A stretch of 64,000 nt of DNA, taken from Orychophragmus violaceus (taxonomy: Eukaryota > Streptophyta > Magnoliopsida > Brassicales > Brassicaceae). Location: assembly GCA_030180135.1 (NCBI GenBank), contig CM058230.1:63892580-63956579 (forward strand), written 5' to 3'. The notes beneath the pieces are model-generated. The model was not told the DNA's origin and searched no databases. It saw only the letters and a program-made list of their open reading frames with translations. Positions 20,565 through 31,011 of the stretch are shown here, one piece after another (position 1 is the first letter of the stretch; each line of letters starts with the position of its first letter). A program made the position numbers and the translations under genes.

Positions 20565-21396
20565 TGATACGATCCTAGACAGGATCAACCCAAAATCGAC
20601 ACTTGAGAGTTGGTTAAAGGATAGGCCTTGCAAACAATCAGATTTTTTCAAGGATGTGGAGCGGATGGTCACACAAAGGTTGCGGAAAAGCCTTTGATTC
20701 ACTTCTTGATCTCTTCAGGATATTACACACCAAAAGAAAACAAGGATTTTGCTGGATATTACACACCAACAAGATGATCTAGAAATTTCAGAAAGTTTTT
20801 GATAAAATGACTAGATAGTTTTTGAAATGAAGTACAAGGAAAATAAATAGAAAAAGCAACAAGGCTGCATGAGCAGCATTAAACACTCCTATGGAATGAA
20901 ACAAAGAATAAACACTTAAACAAGTTCAAATTCAAAATCTTGGCTCCTCATATTCTTTAGGCCACGAAAATGGTCTTCAAAGTGGCATGGGCCAGATACA
21001 AATCAGTGAAATGGTTCTAAGGAACATGATTCACTTGCCTCATTAAAAACTTTTCTTTGGAAAACCCAGTGGGACAAAACCAAAGAGAAGGGAAAAAGAG
21101 TGCAAATGGATCATGTACCCATTCATTGATCTCCTTGGACCTTTACCAAAACCATAGAGGTTTGATAAACTTCTCCAACCGAGTCCAAGGGCAATGTCTC
21201 TCTCCAAATGTGATAAAGTAATCCTACAATTGCTTCTTTGAGCTTCTTAGGTTTAGATAGGGTCATTGGTGCTTCTGGTACAAGCAATGCATCTTTAGCT
21301 CCAAGTTCCTCAGCTACAAGCTCATCCTCTGGTTCTAGCTCAGGTTCAAGCACAGGTTCAAGCTCCTTATCCATGATGCTATCGAATATCGCATCA
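20565..21396 (-). repeat. solo LTR inside CACTA A
   Basis: Begins TGATACGATCC and ends ATATCGCATCA (inverted ends TGATACGAT/ATCGCATCA), flanked by CTAAT (20560-20564) and CTAAA (21397-21401). The related CACTA C lacks it: there GGTTACTAATGTTAAGTG is continuous (reverse of about 52460-52490), so the insertion site and duplication are seen directly. Minus orientation is indicated by the LTR-type text TTGTCCCACTGGGTTTTCC. An 83-codon Glu/Leu-rich frame at 21374-21123 is inside it and not recognised. Confidence 0.75.
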
Positions 21397-21605
21397 CTAA
21401 AGTTAAGTAGCTTTTTCGGTTCATTAATTTATTAATTAATTGTGTGGGGAAAATGAATAGTCGTGTCTTTATGTAATGTTATAAAGAAGAAGAAACTCAT
21501 TCAACCAAATTAGGGATTAACACCCATTCTTAAGATCTTGAATCCTCCGATTGAGAAACAACAAAAGTCAACAACTTCGATAACCCAAACTACAATAATA
21601 TACCT

Positions 21606-22247
21606 ATGGCGTATGCGTAATGGCCATGGCGAAGATACGACCATCCTTACTACGAGACCCGTTCAGTAACAAGAAAACGTAAAGCAATCATCCCATTCAA
21701 CCTTCTAGCGTTGCCTAATGATGTGATAATGAAGATACTCGCCCGTGTTTGCGAACGTGACATGCAAGATCTCCAGCATTCGAAGATTACTTTCAAATCC
21801 TTGAGGGAAAAGACGGAAGCACAAAAATTCTTCAAATCTGTTAATTTAATAGAGATGAGATACTATGTTTGGGCTCCGGGTTTTGACTGGAAACAATTCA
21901 ATGAAAGTTGCTACGGCGCATGCAACACATCAGCCATCCTCCTTAAAGGAATCTCAGGTTTATTCTTCGATAACAAGAGAGATGAAGGACTCGCACGCAT
22001 AAAAGCTGCTGCAAAATATGGATGCATCTTAAGCAAGTATATGTTTGATATCATACGCAAATCCTTCAAGGAAGATAAAGGTGATGAACTCTTTGGTAGA
22101 TATGAATGTACTCTAGAAAATGTAACACAACTGCGAAGAATACTACATCGTCTCAACCATGGTGTGTGGGGAAGGGCACTTCCTGATTGGTTTACAGTGA
22201 AACATGACAAAAAATATTGCTCGTGTGCGCATCTGCCGAAGTTCTAA
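21606..22247 (+). pseudogene. F-box-like protein gene in CACTA A, nonsense at codon 5
   Basis: ATG 21606 reads MAYA then TAA (21618-21620); the rest stays open to TAA 22247. The frame contains ALPNDVIMKILARVCERDMQDLQHSKITFKSL, an F-box-type motif, at about residues 37-68. A conserved middle (YYVWAPGFDW, NTSAILLKGIS, RIKAAAKYGCILSKY) and a C-terminal WFTVKHDKKYCSCAH follow. F-box proteins link substrates to SCF ubiquitin ligases through SKP1. The paralogue in CACTA C keeps Tyr at codon 5. The next in-frame ATG after the stop cuts the F-box, so this copy is probably dead. The region to 22420 also matches the paralogue and may hold a lost C-terminal exon. Confidence 0.75.
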
Positions 22248-22619
22248 ATACTACCTGTGGTGCTCTAGGTGGCCAAAGGGAAACAACATATGGGACCAGT
22301 GTTTCTTGGTTATTTCAGACCGCTTTCTTATGCAAAATGAAAGCAAACAACTTCCCATCTATTTCACTGTAATCGGTGATGTCGTATATATGTATGTTTT
22401 GCCAATTTCACATTAGATGTTTTTTCTGTAAACAGAATTATCTAGTATTTTGTTTAACGGATCAACGTTATTGCATCCGAAAGCTAACACTTAAAAAATT
22501 GAAATACTCAACTAAAACACTTAATTATTAACAAGATTAACGTAAACTTGATTATTAATTGTACTATTTAACACATATCGAAAAGTTTGACCAACATGGC
22601 CAACTAGAAGGAGTCAAAC

Positions 22620-22730
22620 GTAAGCCCTAAACTCTAAATACTAAACATTAGACCCAAACATTAAACCCTAAACCCTAAATATTAAACCATATACACTAAA
22701 TTCTAAACTCTAAACTTTAAACCAAAGACA
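22620..22730 (+). repeat. degenerate telomere-like repeat
   Basis: Interrupted CCCTAAA/ACTAAAC units (e.g. ATTAAACCCTAAACCCTAAA). The matching part of CACTA C (about 50700-50900) has the reverse complement, and 52520-52555 a short version. These are interstitial and degenerate, not a chromosome end. Confidence 0.6.
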
Positions 22731-23194
22731 AGAAGACAAGAATAATATTAAATGTTCCTCTTAACCGATATTATTAAATTTCCTTAGCATGACAACTACA
22801 TATATACGCAAACAATAAATTAGGTATGTAGACAAATTCATAAAATCAGAATTTAATTTTTCATACCATCATAAAACCGGTAATAACATTTCACACCAAC
22901 CACTTCATCTCACTATATATATTTGATTAAGATCATTCAGAAATGCTATTTTTAATAGATTGTGTAGTATTATATATTCTCATGTTACAGTAATTAGAGA
23001 ATATCCTAGGATAATCCTTTATAAGATATATCCTACGGATTCTACTTGTCGTATATATATCTCCTGTAACGTTAAACATCAAAACAACACACATAATTTC
23101 CCTTTCCTTAGCACCATGCAATTGCTTTTCGGTATGAACATATATGGGGACATTATCAAAATTCCATGTTTTATGTATGTTCTCCAAACGAAAC

Positions 23195-23700
23195 AAAAAC
23201 CTTAAATTTGAGGTTTTGCTCACTCCAAAAGAACCAAGAGCAACAACAACCTTCATTTGATCCGAATAATTATCGACAATATTTCGATGATCTTGGAGGT
23301 TCAGGATCCGGTTTACCGGATGAAAACTAGTATTCTGGTACCACTTGTAAGATATGTAATATTTAAATGTGCTTATGTTCGTTATGATCTCAAATATGAT
23401 TAATCAATGCATTTTGAAGTTCGTTTCAAATTTGAGGTTTCATTGTTCAAAACCTCAAAAAATGAGATTTCATGTTTCTTTTGTAGTGAACAAAACCTCA
23501 AAATGAGGGTTTGAATTTTCTTTAATTTTGGAGATGCGCTTAAGAAAATATGAAACCTCAAGTTTGAGGTTTTGTACAATGAAACTTCAAAAATAATGTT
23601 TTGCGGTTTCTTTTAGAGTGAACAAAACCTCAAAAATGAGGCTTAGAGGCTTCGAGGTTTTTCTCACTCCAAAAAAACTTTAAAACCTCAAAATCTAAAG
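23195..23700. repeat. cluster of short palindromes AACCTCA..TGAGGTT
   Basis: At least six copies of AAACCTCAAAAATGAGGTTT-like inverted repeats spaced 50-100 bases apart. CACTA C has two at 50393-50450. Together with 23700-24160 (AT-rich, no gene seen) they occupy the interval between the F-box gene and the transposase-like exons. Confidence 0.7.
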
Positions 23701-24242
23701 TTTCATCTTTGCTTTTACATTCAAGTCCCAAAACTATTTTTAAAAAATTTATGTGTACTATTTTTAATTTTAGGGTTTCAAAACTTGCAAAACTATTTCT
23801 TATTTTTTTGCGATTATAATTTTATAATCCAGGAAGTATATCCAAAATTTTCATAAATTTTAAAACCAAAAATTGCTTTCATAAAACCTGTCTTCAATTG
23901 TACTTTATATTGTGAACAATTTTTTTTTTGTGATTTTACTAAAATATAATAGATAAGTATAAATTTTAAAAAAGGAAACAATAAAAATAAATATATGATG
24001 AATAAGTTACGCCACCAGGTGGTATAAATTCAAAAAAAAAAAAATCCAAAATAATCCGGGAAACCAAAACCTCAATTTTATAGCCCAAGACATTTCAGTT
24101 ACCCGCCTAAACCCAAAAATTTTCGACAAAGTGTCGAGAAATCCTCAATTACGATAAACCTTGATTTTATTATGTTATTCTTCTTTTCCTAAATCTCCTT
24201 TGAATCATCTGGCTTATCTCTCTCGAAATCCTCTTTTTATGC

Positions 24243-24395
24243 CCACCCGTCTCAAACTGAGATCTATTCTTTGAATTTCTTATTCAAAGCTCTTAATTTC
24301 ATCGCTAACTTTGGCAGAAACCCTATCAACCCTCTCAAACTCTCTTTGAATCTCTCAATTACGAAACCCTCCGTGATACGAGGCCTACAACTACA
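24243..24395 (+). pseudogene. conserved exon-like segment shared by CACTA A and C
   Basis: Reads FLFKALNFIANFGRNPINPLK. The copy at about 50080-49910 reads LLFEAFHFIANFGRNPIDSLK. Conservation at protein level between two diverged copies suggests a real exon. The family is not recognised. Frames differ by small indels. Confidence 0.45.
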
Positions 24396-24953
24396 TGTAA
24401 GATATGACGTTAGGATGTGTATTAAACCATCTAGTTTGCTTCTGCTTTGATTTGCTTTTCTTTCGAAACAGGATAACTTATGAATCTGATTGTTGGTTTG
24501 CTTATGATTTTCTTGTGGTTTGCTTGTATTGGAACAATTAATTTTGGTTCTATAGGTTGTAAATGACTACTACATTCCTCTATCAGCTTCAATTTGGTAT
24601 CCACAGTCTAGATAAGTTGGTTGTTTTTTTATGAGTGTTTGATGAGTTAGATTCTGATGGTTAGGATGTTAATCTTATAGTTAGCAAGTAATTGATTTTG
24701 ATGTCTCTATTTAACTACTCTCTGTGTTTTGTTAAGTTCGAGTGTCTGAGCGTTTACAAGATAGTGTTTGTATCATTTGAGACATGATCAAACCATTCAT
24801 AAATTTCTCATAAAACATTTTTTCGAGGAGATCTGTCATTGACGGATGGAAGACATGGTTAACACTACAAAGGACTCTAGAAGCATTGCAAAGGACTGCC
24901 ATCTCATGTTCTTTATTTAATTGTTTTTCTCTTATTGTCTTTATTTATCACAG

Positions 24954-25106
24954 GCCACTGAGAAGGATGGACGAGAAAATCCTTATGGAGTCGAAAGCCT
25001 GACAGAAAATATTTTAATGGGCAATCGCAAGAAGCCCGTACACTTTTCAGAGTTTGTGGCCCACCAAGAGCAACTGAAGGAAGCTCAACGTAAAACTACA
25101 ACATAA
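24954..25106 (+). pseudogene. TnpA-like (Ptta/En/Spm type) transposase C-terminal exon
   Basis: After an acceptor (TTTATCACAG, 24953) it reads ATEKDGRENPYGVESLTENI, then HFSEFVAHQEQLKEAQRKT and TAA. The -G-R-x-x-P-Y-G-x-x-S-L-T- pattern and the closing coiled stretch resemble the ends of plant Ptta/En/Spm transposases. Copies occur at 49345-49200 (minus) and about 29690-29790. Upstream exons are missing. Confidence 0.5.
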
Positions 25107-25457
25107 TATGCTTCACAGGTTACTTATCATTGTCTCTTGCACTTGTTAATTTTTGGGGTATGATTTGGCAAATCCTTAATGCTGGAGTTATCGTATGTAG
25201 ATCGTTTGTGTCTACATGATACACACAAGCAATTCTAGCAGAAACCCTAACAATGATATGCTGTCGATTTCTAGAAATAAATTAAGAAACTTTTTTATTT
25301 TATAATGATAGTATGCAAGAACAGAAACAAATACTTAAACATAAGCAAATATGAGATAGTTAATAAAAATTGTTTTTATTTTTAGTTTTCGATTGATAGA
25401 AGCAAAACAAGCAAATAACAAAAGTAAAAAGGTGCAAGGATAGAGATAACTGATTGG

Positions 25458-26383
25458 TTTCAAGAGCCTAAGCTCTAATTGCAGATGATTTAAGCTTCAG
25501 CGGAAGCTCACACTGAACCGATTTGAGAGAGTGCAAAGAGCTGGACTGAAGTCGCTCTCTCTTTGAGACAGGGCACAATAAAGGGGGTGCACAAGAAGCT
25601 GGACTGAGGTAGCTCTCTACTGATGCTGATGAATGGATTGTGACTCGAACCAAAGGCAAATACAAATAAGAAGATGTTCTAGGGTGCAAGGGGAATCCAC
25701 ACGAGCAGCTGTAAACCGGTGGCCGTCAAGGCTGTTTCGAATTCAAGTATTTTTCTTTCATAAAACTTAACTTCTAACTAAAAAGATACAAGGGGCTTTA
25801 TAGCCTACGTTTTGAAAATGAAATAAGAAAATACATGGTCCTTAAGTCCTTCACTAAAATAACTAAAAGAATAAGGGCTTGATGGGCTGTGTAAAGACAA
25901 GGGTAGATGGGCTGTGTAAAGAAAAGGGCAGATGGTTCGTGGTATCTTTCTGATGGGTCGGGCCTCAGTCCTCAGATTACCTCATTAAAAATCATAGTGG
26001 GAAAACCCATTGGAATAAAACCACACTAAAGGGAAAAGAGTATAGATATTTGCCCAAAGAGATCTAGCAATGCCCTTCCTGGCTTCCAACTATAGATTTG
26101 AAGAGCATCAAATCTGTGAGCTTCCAAATAAGCCAAGTCCAGAAACCATTGGGTTAGAACTTGAAAAGCTTTTGAAGAACTTCCACTTCATGATGATCCC
26201 TAGATGAGTTAGGTTTCTGTAACATGTTATGTTGTAGCTTAAATCCTCCTGGGTAAGTGATATTCTCTAAAACGTTCACACATGTCCCTGGTATGATCAA
26301 GATACTTCTCTCCAAAGACATATACCGGCTGGGTGATCACTCCTCTAGTCTACTTGGTTGATGATGGCTTGATTTCCACATCA
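25458..26383 (-). repeat. LTR plus start of leader, minus strand
   Basis: On the minus strand it starts TGATGTGGAAATCAAGCC (26383) and ends near 25480. The mutated primer site TGCAATTAGAGC and GAGCTTAGGCTCTTGAAACCA follow, the same text as after the primer site at 32080. The body matches the LTR at 31450-31620 (GGCATTGC, CCAATGGGTTTTC, AATGAGGTAATCTGAGG). 25260-25457 is the start of its leader. The right edge sits exactly where a copia pol relic resumes. Confidence 0.65.
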
Positions 26384-27885
26384 GTTATTCTCCGAAGAAT
26401 TAACTTGTTCTTTGATTTCTGTTGCAAAACTTCTTAAAGTGACGAAGAGAACAATTATATTTACGGATGTAGTGTGTTTCTTAAACGACCATACCTCGAT
26501 GGTGTTGGTTAGATCGTATGAAGAGTGCATGAGAGTTTATGTTTTAGAGGAATGTTGGGTGCGAAGAGTCATAAAGCGGTGAAGTCTGAGGATCATGCAT
26601 AGCGGAATCTACGTCTTGGACATCTTTTTCTAGAGTTTACCTTATCTATCTAGTATTCTGGATTTTTGAAAACAAGTTAAGTCTGAGATAGTTTGTGATA
26701 TTTGTTTAAGGGCTAAACAAACCTGATATTCTTTGTGAAAATTCGAATAAAGATGTTGGTGTTTTGATTTGATTTAGTTGAAGAGCTTATCGTACTCTTT
26801 CATCCTGTAGGGCTGCTTATTTTTTACTATTGTGGAGGATCACAGTAAAGCCGTTTGGGTTTTTTCTCTTAACGACGAAGGGTGAAGTGAGAAGTATAAT
26901 GCATCAGTTTTTTAGGATGGTTGAGAGACAATTCAATAAAAAGATAAAGATGGTGAGAAGTGGTAATGGGAGTAACGTTTTGGCGATGATATCGTTTTTG
27001 CGGAGGAAGGAGTGTTGCATCAAACCTCTTGTGTGTACACTCCACAACAAAGTGGATTTGTCGAGTAGAAACATCAAAATATCTTTAACGTTACATGCTT
27101 TTTGATGTTTAAAGCTCATTTACTTACTAAGTTTTGGGGAGAATGTGTCTTAGCAGCGGTTTATCTAATCAACTTGACTCCAACAAATCTACTTGATGGA
27201 AATACACCGTATGAGATGCTATATGAAGTCGAATATGTGTGTATATATCCATTTGGTCAAAAAGGATGGAGGTTGTATTATTTGGAGAAAGAAGAGTTTT
27301 TTTTTTTTTCAAGGGATGTCAAATTTCAAGAGTTGGGGTTTCCCTTTGCAAATTCGCAGAAAAAAAGAAGAAGATGATAAGTTGTTCCCAGAAGAGGTAT
27401 TGATCGACGTAATTTATGGAGTAAATCGATTCCCTTTATGTGAACAACCAGAAACGTCATGTATTCAGAAAGAGACTGAGGGGACTGAAATGACGTAACA
27501 TGAGAGGATTTGGATGTTAGGGGGAGTGATTCCAATCATGTTCATGAGATTGTAAATGATGAGTCAATCGTAGATAATCAGAATATAGAGGATACCTTGG
27601 GAAGGGGTTAAAGGACGAAAACATGATCGACACATTTGAAGGATTATATTGTGTATACGGATTAATTTACCCATGACTTATTTCCACTCTCTTCTCCGAC
27701 TCTATCAACATCTGGTGAGGAAGGTATGGTCACTTATTATATCTAAAATTTCGTGAATTGTAATAGTTTTTTGGAATCACAACAGACATTACTTTATGCT
27801 GTGATGGCTCATCGTGAGCTGTTTTCATATTCGAAAGCAATGAAGAATGAGAAATGGTGTAGTGTAGTGTCTAATGAAGTGAGTT
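26384..27885 (+). pseudogene. copia pol fragment: pre-integrase and integrase
   Basis: Begins CSLISVAKLLKVTKRTIIFTD (pre-integrase), then CDICLRAKQT. Integrase follows with VRSGNGSN (the catalytic Asp of the usual SDNG lost), VYTPQQ, FKAHLLTKFWGE, and AAVYLINLTPTNLLDGNTPYEML. A deletion joins this to YPFGQKGWRLY. A last segment, AVMAHRELFSYSEAMKNEKW, marks the start of the reverse-transcriptase region and ends at 27885. Many stops and shifts. Its 5' part was separated by the LTR at 25458-26383. Confidence 0.75.
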
Positions 27886-27887
27886 GA

Positions 27888-28382
27888 TGAGGCCATCGAT
27901 CTAGAAAACAACCTAAAATACATACCCAAGGTACAAGAAGGTCCGATGACTCGGTCTAAGTCCAAGAAACTAAAGAAGAGGTTCAACTGAGACATACAAG
28001 CTTACATCAACTCCTTAGAACCAGACGAGCTCAATCTAGTCGAGACAAATTTCATAGACCCGAGCCGGCCAAGACTTGAGAGCCAAATGTCCTTCATGAC
28101 CATCTTGACCTTAACTTCAAGATTCATTAGTCAAGTAACATCAAAGGAGATACTGGCCAAGACATAAATCAAATGGAACGGGCAGAATGGTAGGCTTCCC
28201 CTCACACCCCACTAGAGGCCTTATATGCGACTGAAGAAGCATTAGCTGAGAGTTCAACCTCTTGCGCCTTACTCCCATCAAAGACTCCCACAGTAATTCC
28301 TATTGGCAGGTCAAGGAGAGAAAGGCCACGTGAAGAACATACCAGGAGAGCACAATGACCCGAGAGAGGAGTTTTAACCCGA
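27888..28382 (+). mobile_element. gypsy fragment: pol C-terminus and LTR-like piece
   Basis: Reads YIPKVQEGPMTRSKSKKLKK, the basic tail typical of gypsy polyproteins, then DIQAYINSLEPDELN. A GGCCTTATATGCGAC promoter-like sequence lies near 28209-28223. It begins TGATGAGGCC directly after the copia pol relic and ends at the CACTA B terminus. Limits are clear, classification is tentative. Confidence 0.5.
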
Positions 28383-28919
28383 CACTAAAAGAAAACATCG
28401 TTTTTGCGACTGCATCTTGTGACTATATTTGTAGTCTTAACATTTTGTGACTATTTAGAGACAAGATTGCGGCTGGTTTGCGACGACAAATATATGGTCA
28501 TCTTTTAGTCGCTACTTTATGACCACAAATAGTAGTCGCTAATTTATTCGCCAAGTTACGACAATTTAACGATTATAATTGAGACCGGAAACATTAGTTG
28601 CAAATTAGTCGCTAACTTTGCGAATAATGTGCGACTAATCTGGAGAGTCTGTTAGAAGTTGAAAATTAGTCGCAATGCTAGTTACTATGTTGCGACTCTA
28701 TCGGCAGGTTGCAAAGTAGTCGGTTATCAGTCGTATATTATATGTGCAAAAATGCGTGTTTTCGTGTGGTGGTTAGGTTTATCGGTTTCATACGACATGC
28801 ATTTATGACCATAAATGGTAGTGGTCAATTTAGTCGCCTAAAATTTTTACATAATCGAAATTCATCCCTTTTTATTTTTCATTTGTAAGAACACAAAGAA
28901 TTTGTAAATTTAGTTTAAT

Positions 28920-29690
28920 GGCGGAAAATTACAATTATATCTACCATCGGGAGTGGATGTATATGAGGTTCGATGAAGCCACATGAAATTTCTCGGGAAA
29001 AGAAATTTGGAGTCATTGATATAGTAGATAATTTATGCCAGGTTATTATGTTTGTTATAAGCATGGAGAAGAAATCGACATGGATTTAGGAACAAGTTAT
29101 ATTGATAGGACACATATAAGTGAGAGTGATGTTGGTAATGTAGTACAAGATAGATATTTGAATATGGTGAATTATGCATTTCGTGTTAAAGTGAGTAATG
29201 TTGAAGAACCTGTATGTAATCATTTATAAAAAATTTATGACCTATGAGAAGTAGCAAAAAATCTATCAAAATCCTGATTCCATATAATTTACTCCCTGAT
29301 ATGTGCATGCATACACAATACTAGTTTCTTGACAATTCTGAATTCTGGGCCAAATCATTTGTGCGCTAGTCTCGATATCTTCCTCCGACCTCTTATTGAG
29401 GAGTTAAAAGAATTATGGTCTTCTGGAGTTAATGCATACGATATAACCTTGAATGAAAATTTTAATCTAAAATCAGTGCTGCTTTGGAAGATAAGCGACT
29501 TCCTGCCGTATGAGATTTTATCAGGATTGACGACCCATAGTAAATTGACTTGTTCAATTTGCATAAAAGAAACAAAATCTTTTTATCTGCCTAACGGAAG
29601 GAAGATGTGTTAGTTTTATTTTCATCAAAGATTTCTTCCACATGGTCATCCAGTGAAGAAGAATAAAAAAGACTTCTTAAAGGGAAAAGA
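28920..29690 (+). pseudogene. TNP2-like CACTA transposase, fragmentary
   Basis: Opens MAENYNYIYHREWMYMRFDE, then MPGYYVCYKHGEEIDMD: the transposase-associated N-terminal domain of plant TNP2 proteins with its middle deleted. After a second deletion it reads SLDIFLRPLIEELKELW, GVNAYDITLNENFNLKS, LLWKISDFLPYEILSG and KNKKDFLKGKDA, which is the Transposase_21 core. Stops at several points. Intact relatives are 700 or more residues and this copy keeps roughly 250. Confidence 0.85.
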
Positions 29691-29790
29691 TGCCTCGAAA
29701 GTGTATGCAGTCGGGAGACTCATCAGCGTTTGTGGCCATTCAAGAAAAACTGAAGGAAGCTCAACGTAAAACTTCAACTCCATATGCTTT
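29691..29790 (+). pseudogene. TnpA-like exon, third copy
   Basis: GCGTTTGTGGCCATTCAAGA and CTGAAGGAAGCTCAACGTAA match the exon ends at 25050-25100 and 49205-49250. It is fused by deletion directly to the TNP2 remnant. The shared downstream text GTTACTTATCA ... TCTCTTGCACTTG follows. Confidence 0.6.
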
Positions 29791-30015
29791 GTAGGTTACT
29801 TATCACTCTCTCTTGCACTTGTTAATTTTTTTTTTGTATGATTTGGTAACATTCTTATGTAGATAATCGTTTGTATATATATGCTACACATAAGTATATA
29901 AGTTACTTATGTTATTTTGAAGCAAATGTCTTTTACATTTCTTGTACTATTCAAATTACAGTATCACCAATTACAAAATATAAATTGAAATGATACCAAA
30001 TTCTTATTTTTACGA

Positions 30016-30395
30016 ATAAAAATTCACTAAACACTCGTGAGAGATTTGTCTTCCTATCGGATATACACAATTCTATCATCACAGCCTTACGCAAGATACC
30101 CACTATACACCATTTTCTTGGTAATACAAATTTATTGGGTAGCATTACCGTTAAGCGTATGGTTTGATATCCCTAACCATCTTGCTAATCGAACTGTGAA
30201 AAATATTTTAATTGTTGGTACAACTATTTTGTTAACATCTTATCACATTCATTATATTTTATATACAGAACTTGGAAGCCTAACTGTTGTATTAACGATA
30301 TATATTTCCAAGAGCCAGCCACTGCACGTGCATTATGCACCTGCGGCGTAACGTCCAATCTATCTTCAAAAAATGACACCTATCTTATCTTGTTT
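30016..30395. other. unrecognised segment
   Basis: A 104-codon plus-strand frame (30037-30351) has hydrophobic stretches but no recognised family and an ordinary AT-rich composition. I do not call it a gene. Confidence 0.3.
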
Positions 30396-31010
30396 CTAGG
30401 GATGGTCGAGCAAATCGTGTACCTGAATTCACTGAATACTTCAGGGAGATTGAAAGTATTGATGCGGAGTGTGCGAAATACCTAGAAAATATTGGCCTAC
30501 AACACTGGAAATGTTCCCATTCAGTTGGAAATAGATACAACCTCATGACCAACAATATTGCATAATCCTTGAATGCACACTCTCTAAAGCAAGGGACTAC
30601 CCTATAATCCCACTTAATGAATACATACGGACAACTTGAATGGGATGGTTTCATGTTTGGCGAGATGTCTCAAATAAGTTTCCAACTGGTCTGAAACCAA
30701 AAGTCCAGAAAATAATTTCAAAGTTCTTAGGTATGCTCTGGGTTTGAGGTCCAGAATATCAATAACACGGAGTTTGAAGTACAGACCAAGAAGGGAGTTT
30801 CCTTTCACGTTGACTTGATGTATGTAAACGTGTAGCTGTTACGAGTTCCAGATGTGTTGTCCATTCCATGCATGCTTGCAGTTTCCACGACAGTGAAGGT
30901 AATGTAAACATTGACTCACTTGTGACTGAAGAGTTTGGTTGTAATTTTGGTGAAGCGGTACTCATTTAATATATACCTAGTGCCAAAAAACAATAAAAAC
31001 CTTCGACTGG
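30396..31010 (+). pseudogene. Mutator-like (MURA) transposase C-terminal fragment
   Basis: Reads FTEYFREIESIDAECAKYLE, then NRYNLMTNNIA and SLNAH. A frame-shifted stretch GFEVQNINNTEFEVQTKKG leads to a SWIM-type zinc-finger region with the usual Cys and His partly lost (LLRVPDVLSIPCMHAC), followed by NIDSLVTEEFG. This is the end of a MULE transposase. The catalytic DDE core is not present. It is cut at 31011 by the following LTR. Confidence 0.75.
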
Positions 31011-31011
31011 G

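Larger units (their letters stand above)
16518..25260 (+). mobile_element. CACTA (En/Spm-type) element A
   Basis: Left terminus CACTACAAGAAAATATCG at 16518, followed by a 300-base subterminal array of GCGACTA/TAGTCGC motifs. The interior carries an RNase H gene fragment, an unknown spliced gene, a solo LTR, an F-box gene and a transposase-like exon whose downstream sequence matches other CACTA copies to about 25220. No right terminus (TTTCTTGTAGTG) was found, so the right limit is approximate and the element is probably truncated by the LTR at 25458. Confidence 0.6.
28383..30015 (+). mobile_element. CACTA element B, internally deleted
   Basis: Left end CACTAAAAGAAAACATCG at 28383 and a GCGACTA-type subterminal array to about 28860, closely matching CACTA A. 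TNP2 transposase remnants follow, then the TnpA-like exon and its downstream sequence, which matches 52700-52915 to about 30000. No right terminus was seen. Confidence 0.7.

Noticed and set aside
21123..21374. Glu-rich 83-codon minus-strand frame and a Ser-rich frame opposite
   Set aside because: Inside the solo LTR, with low-complexity (GAACCTGAGCTAGAACC) origin and no family resemblance.
30037..30351. 104-codon frame with hydrophobic segments
   Set aside because: AT-rich sequence readily gives Ile/Leu/Tyr-rich frames; no start context or recognised family.
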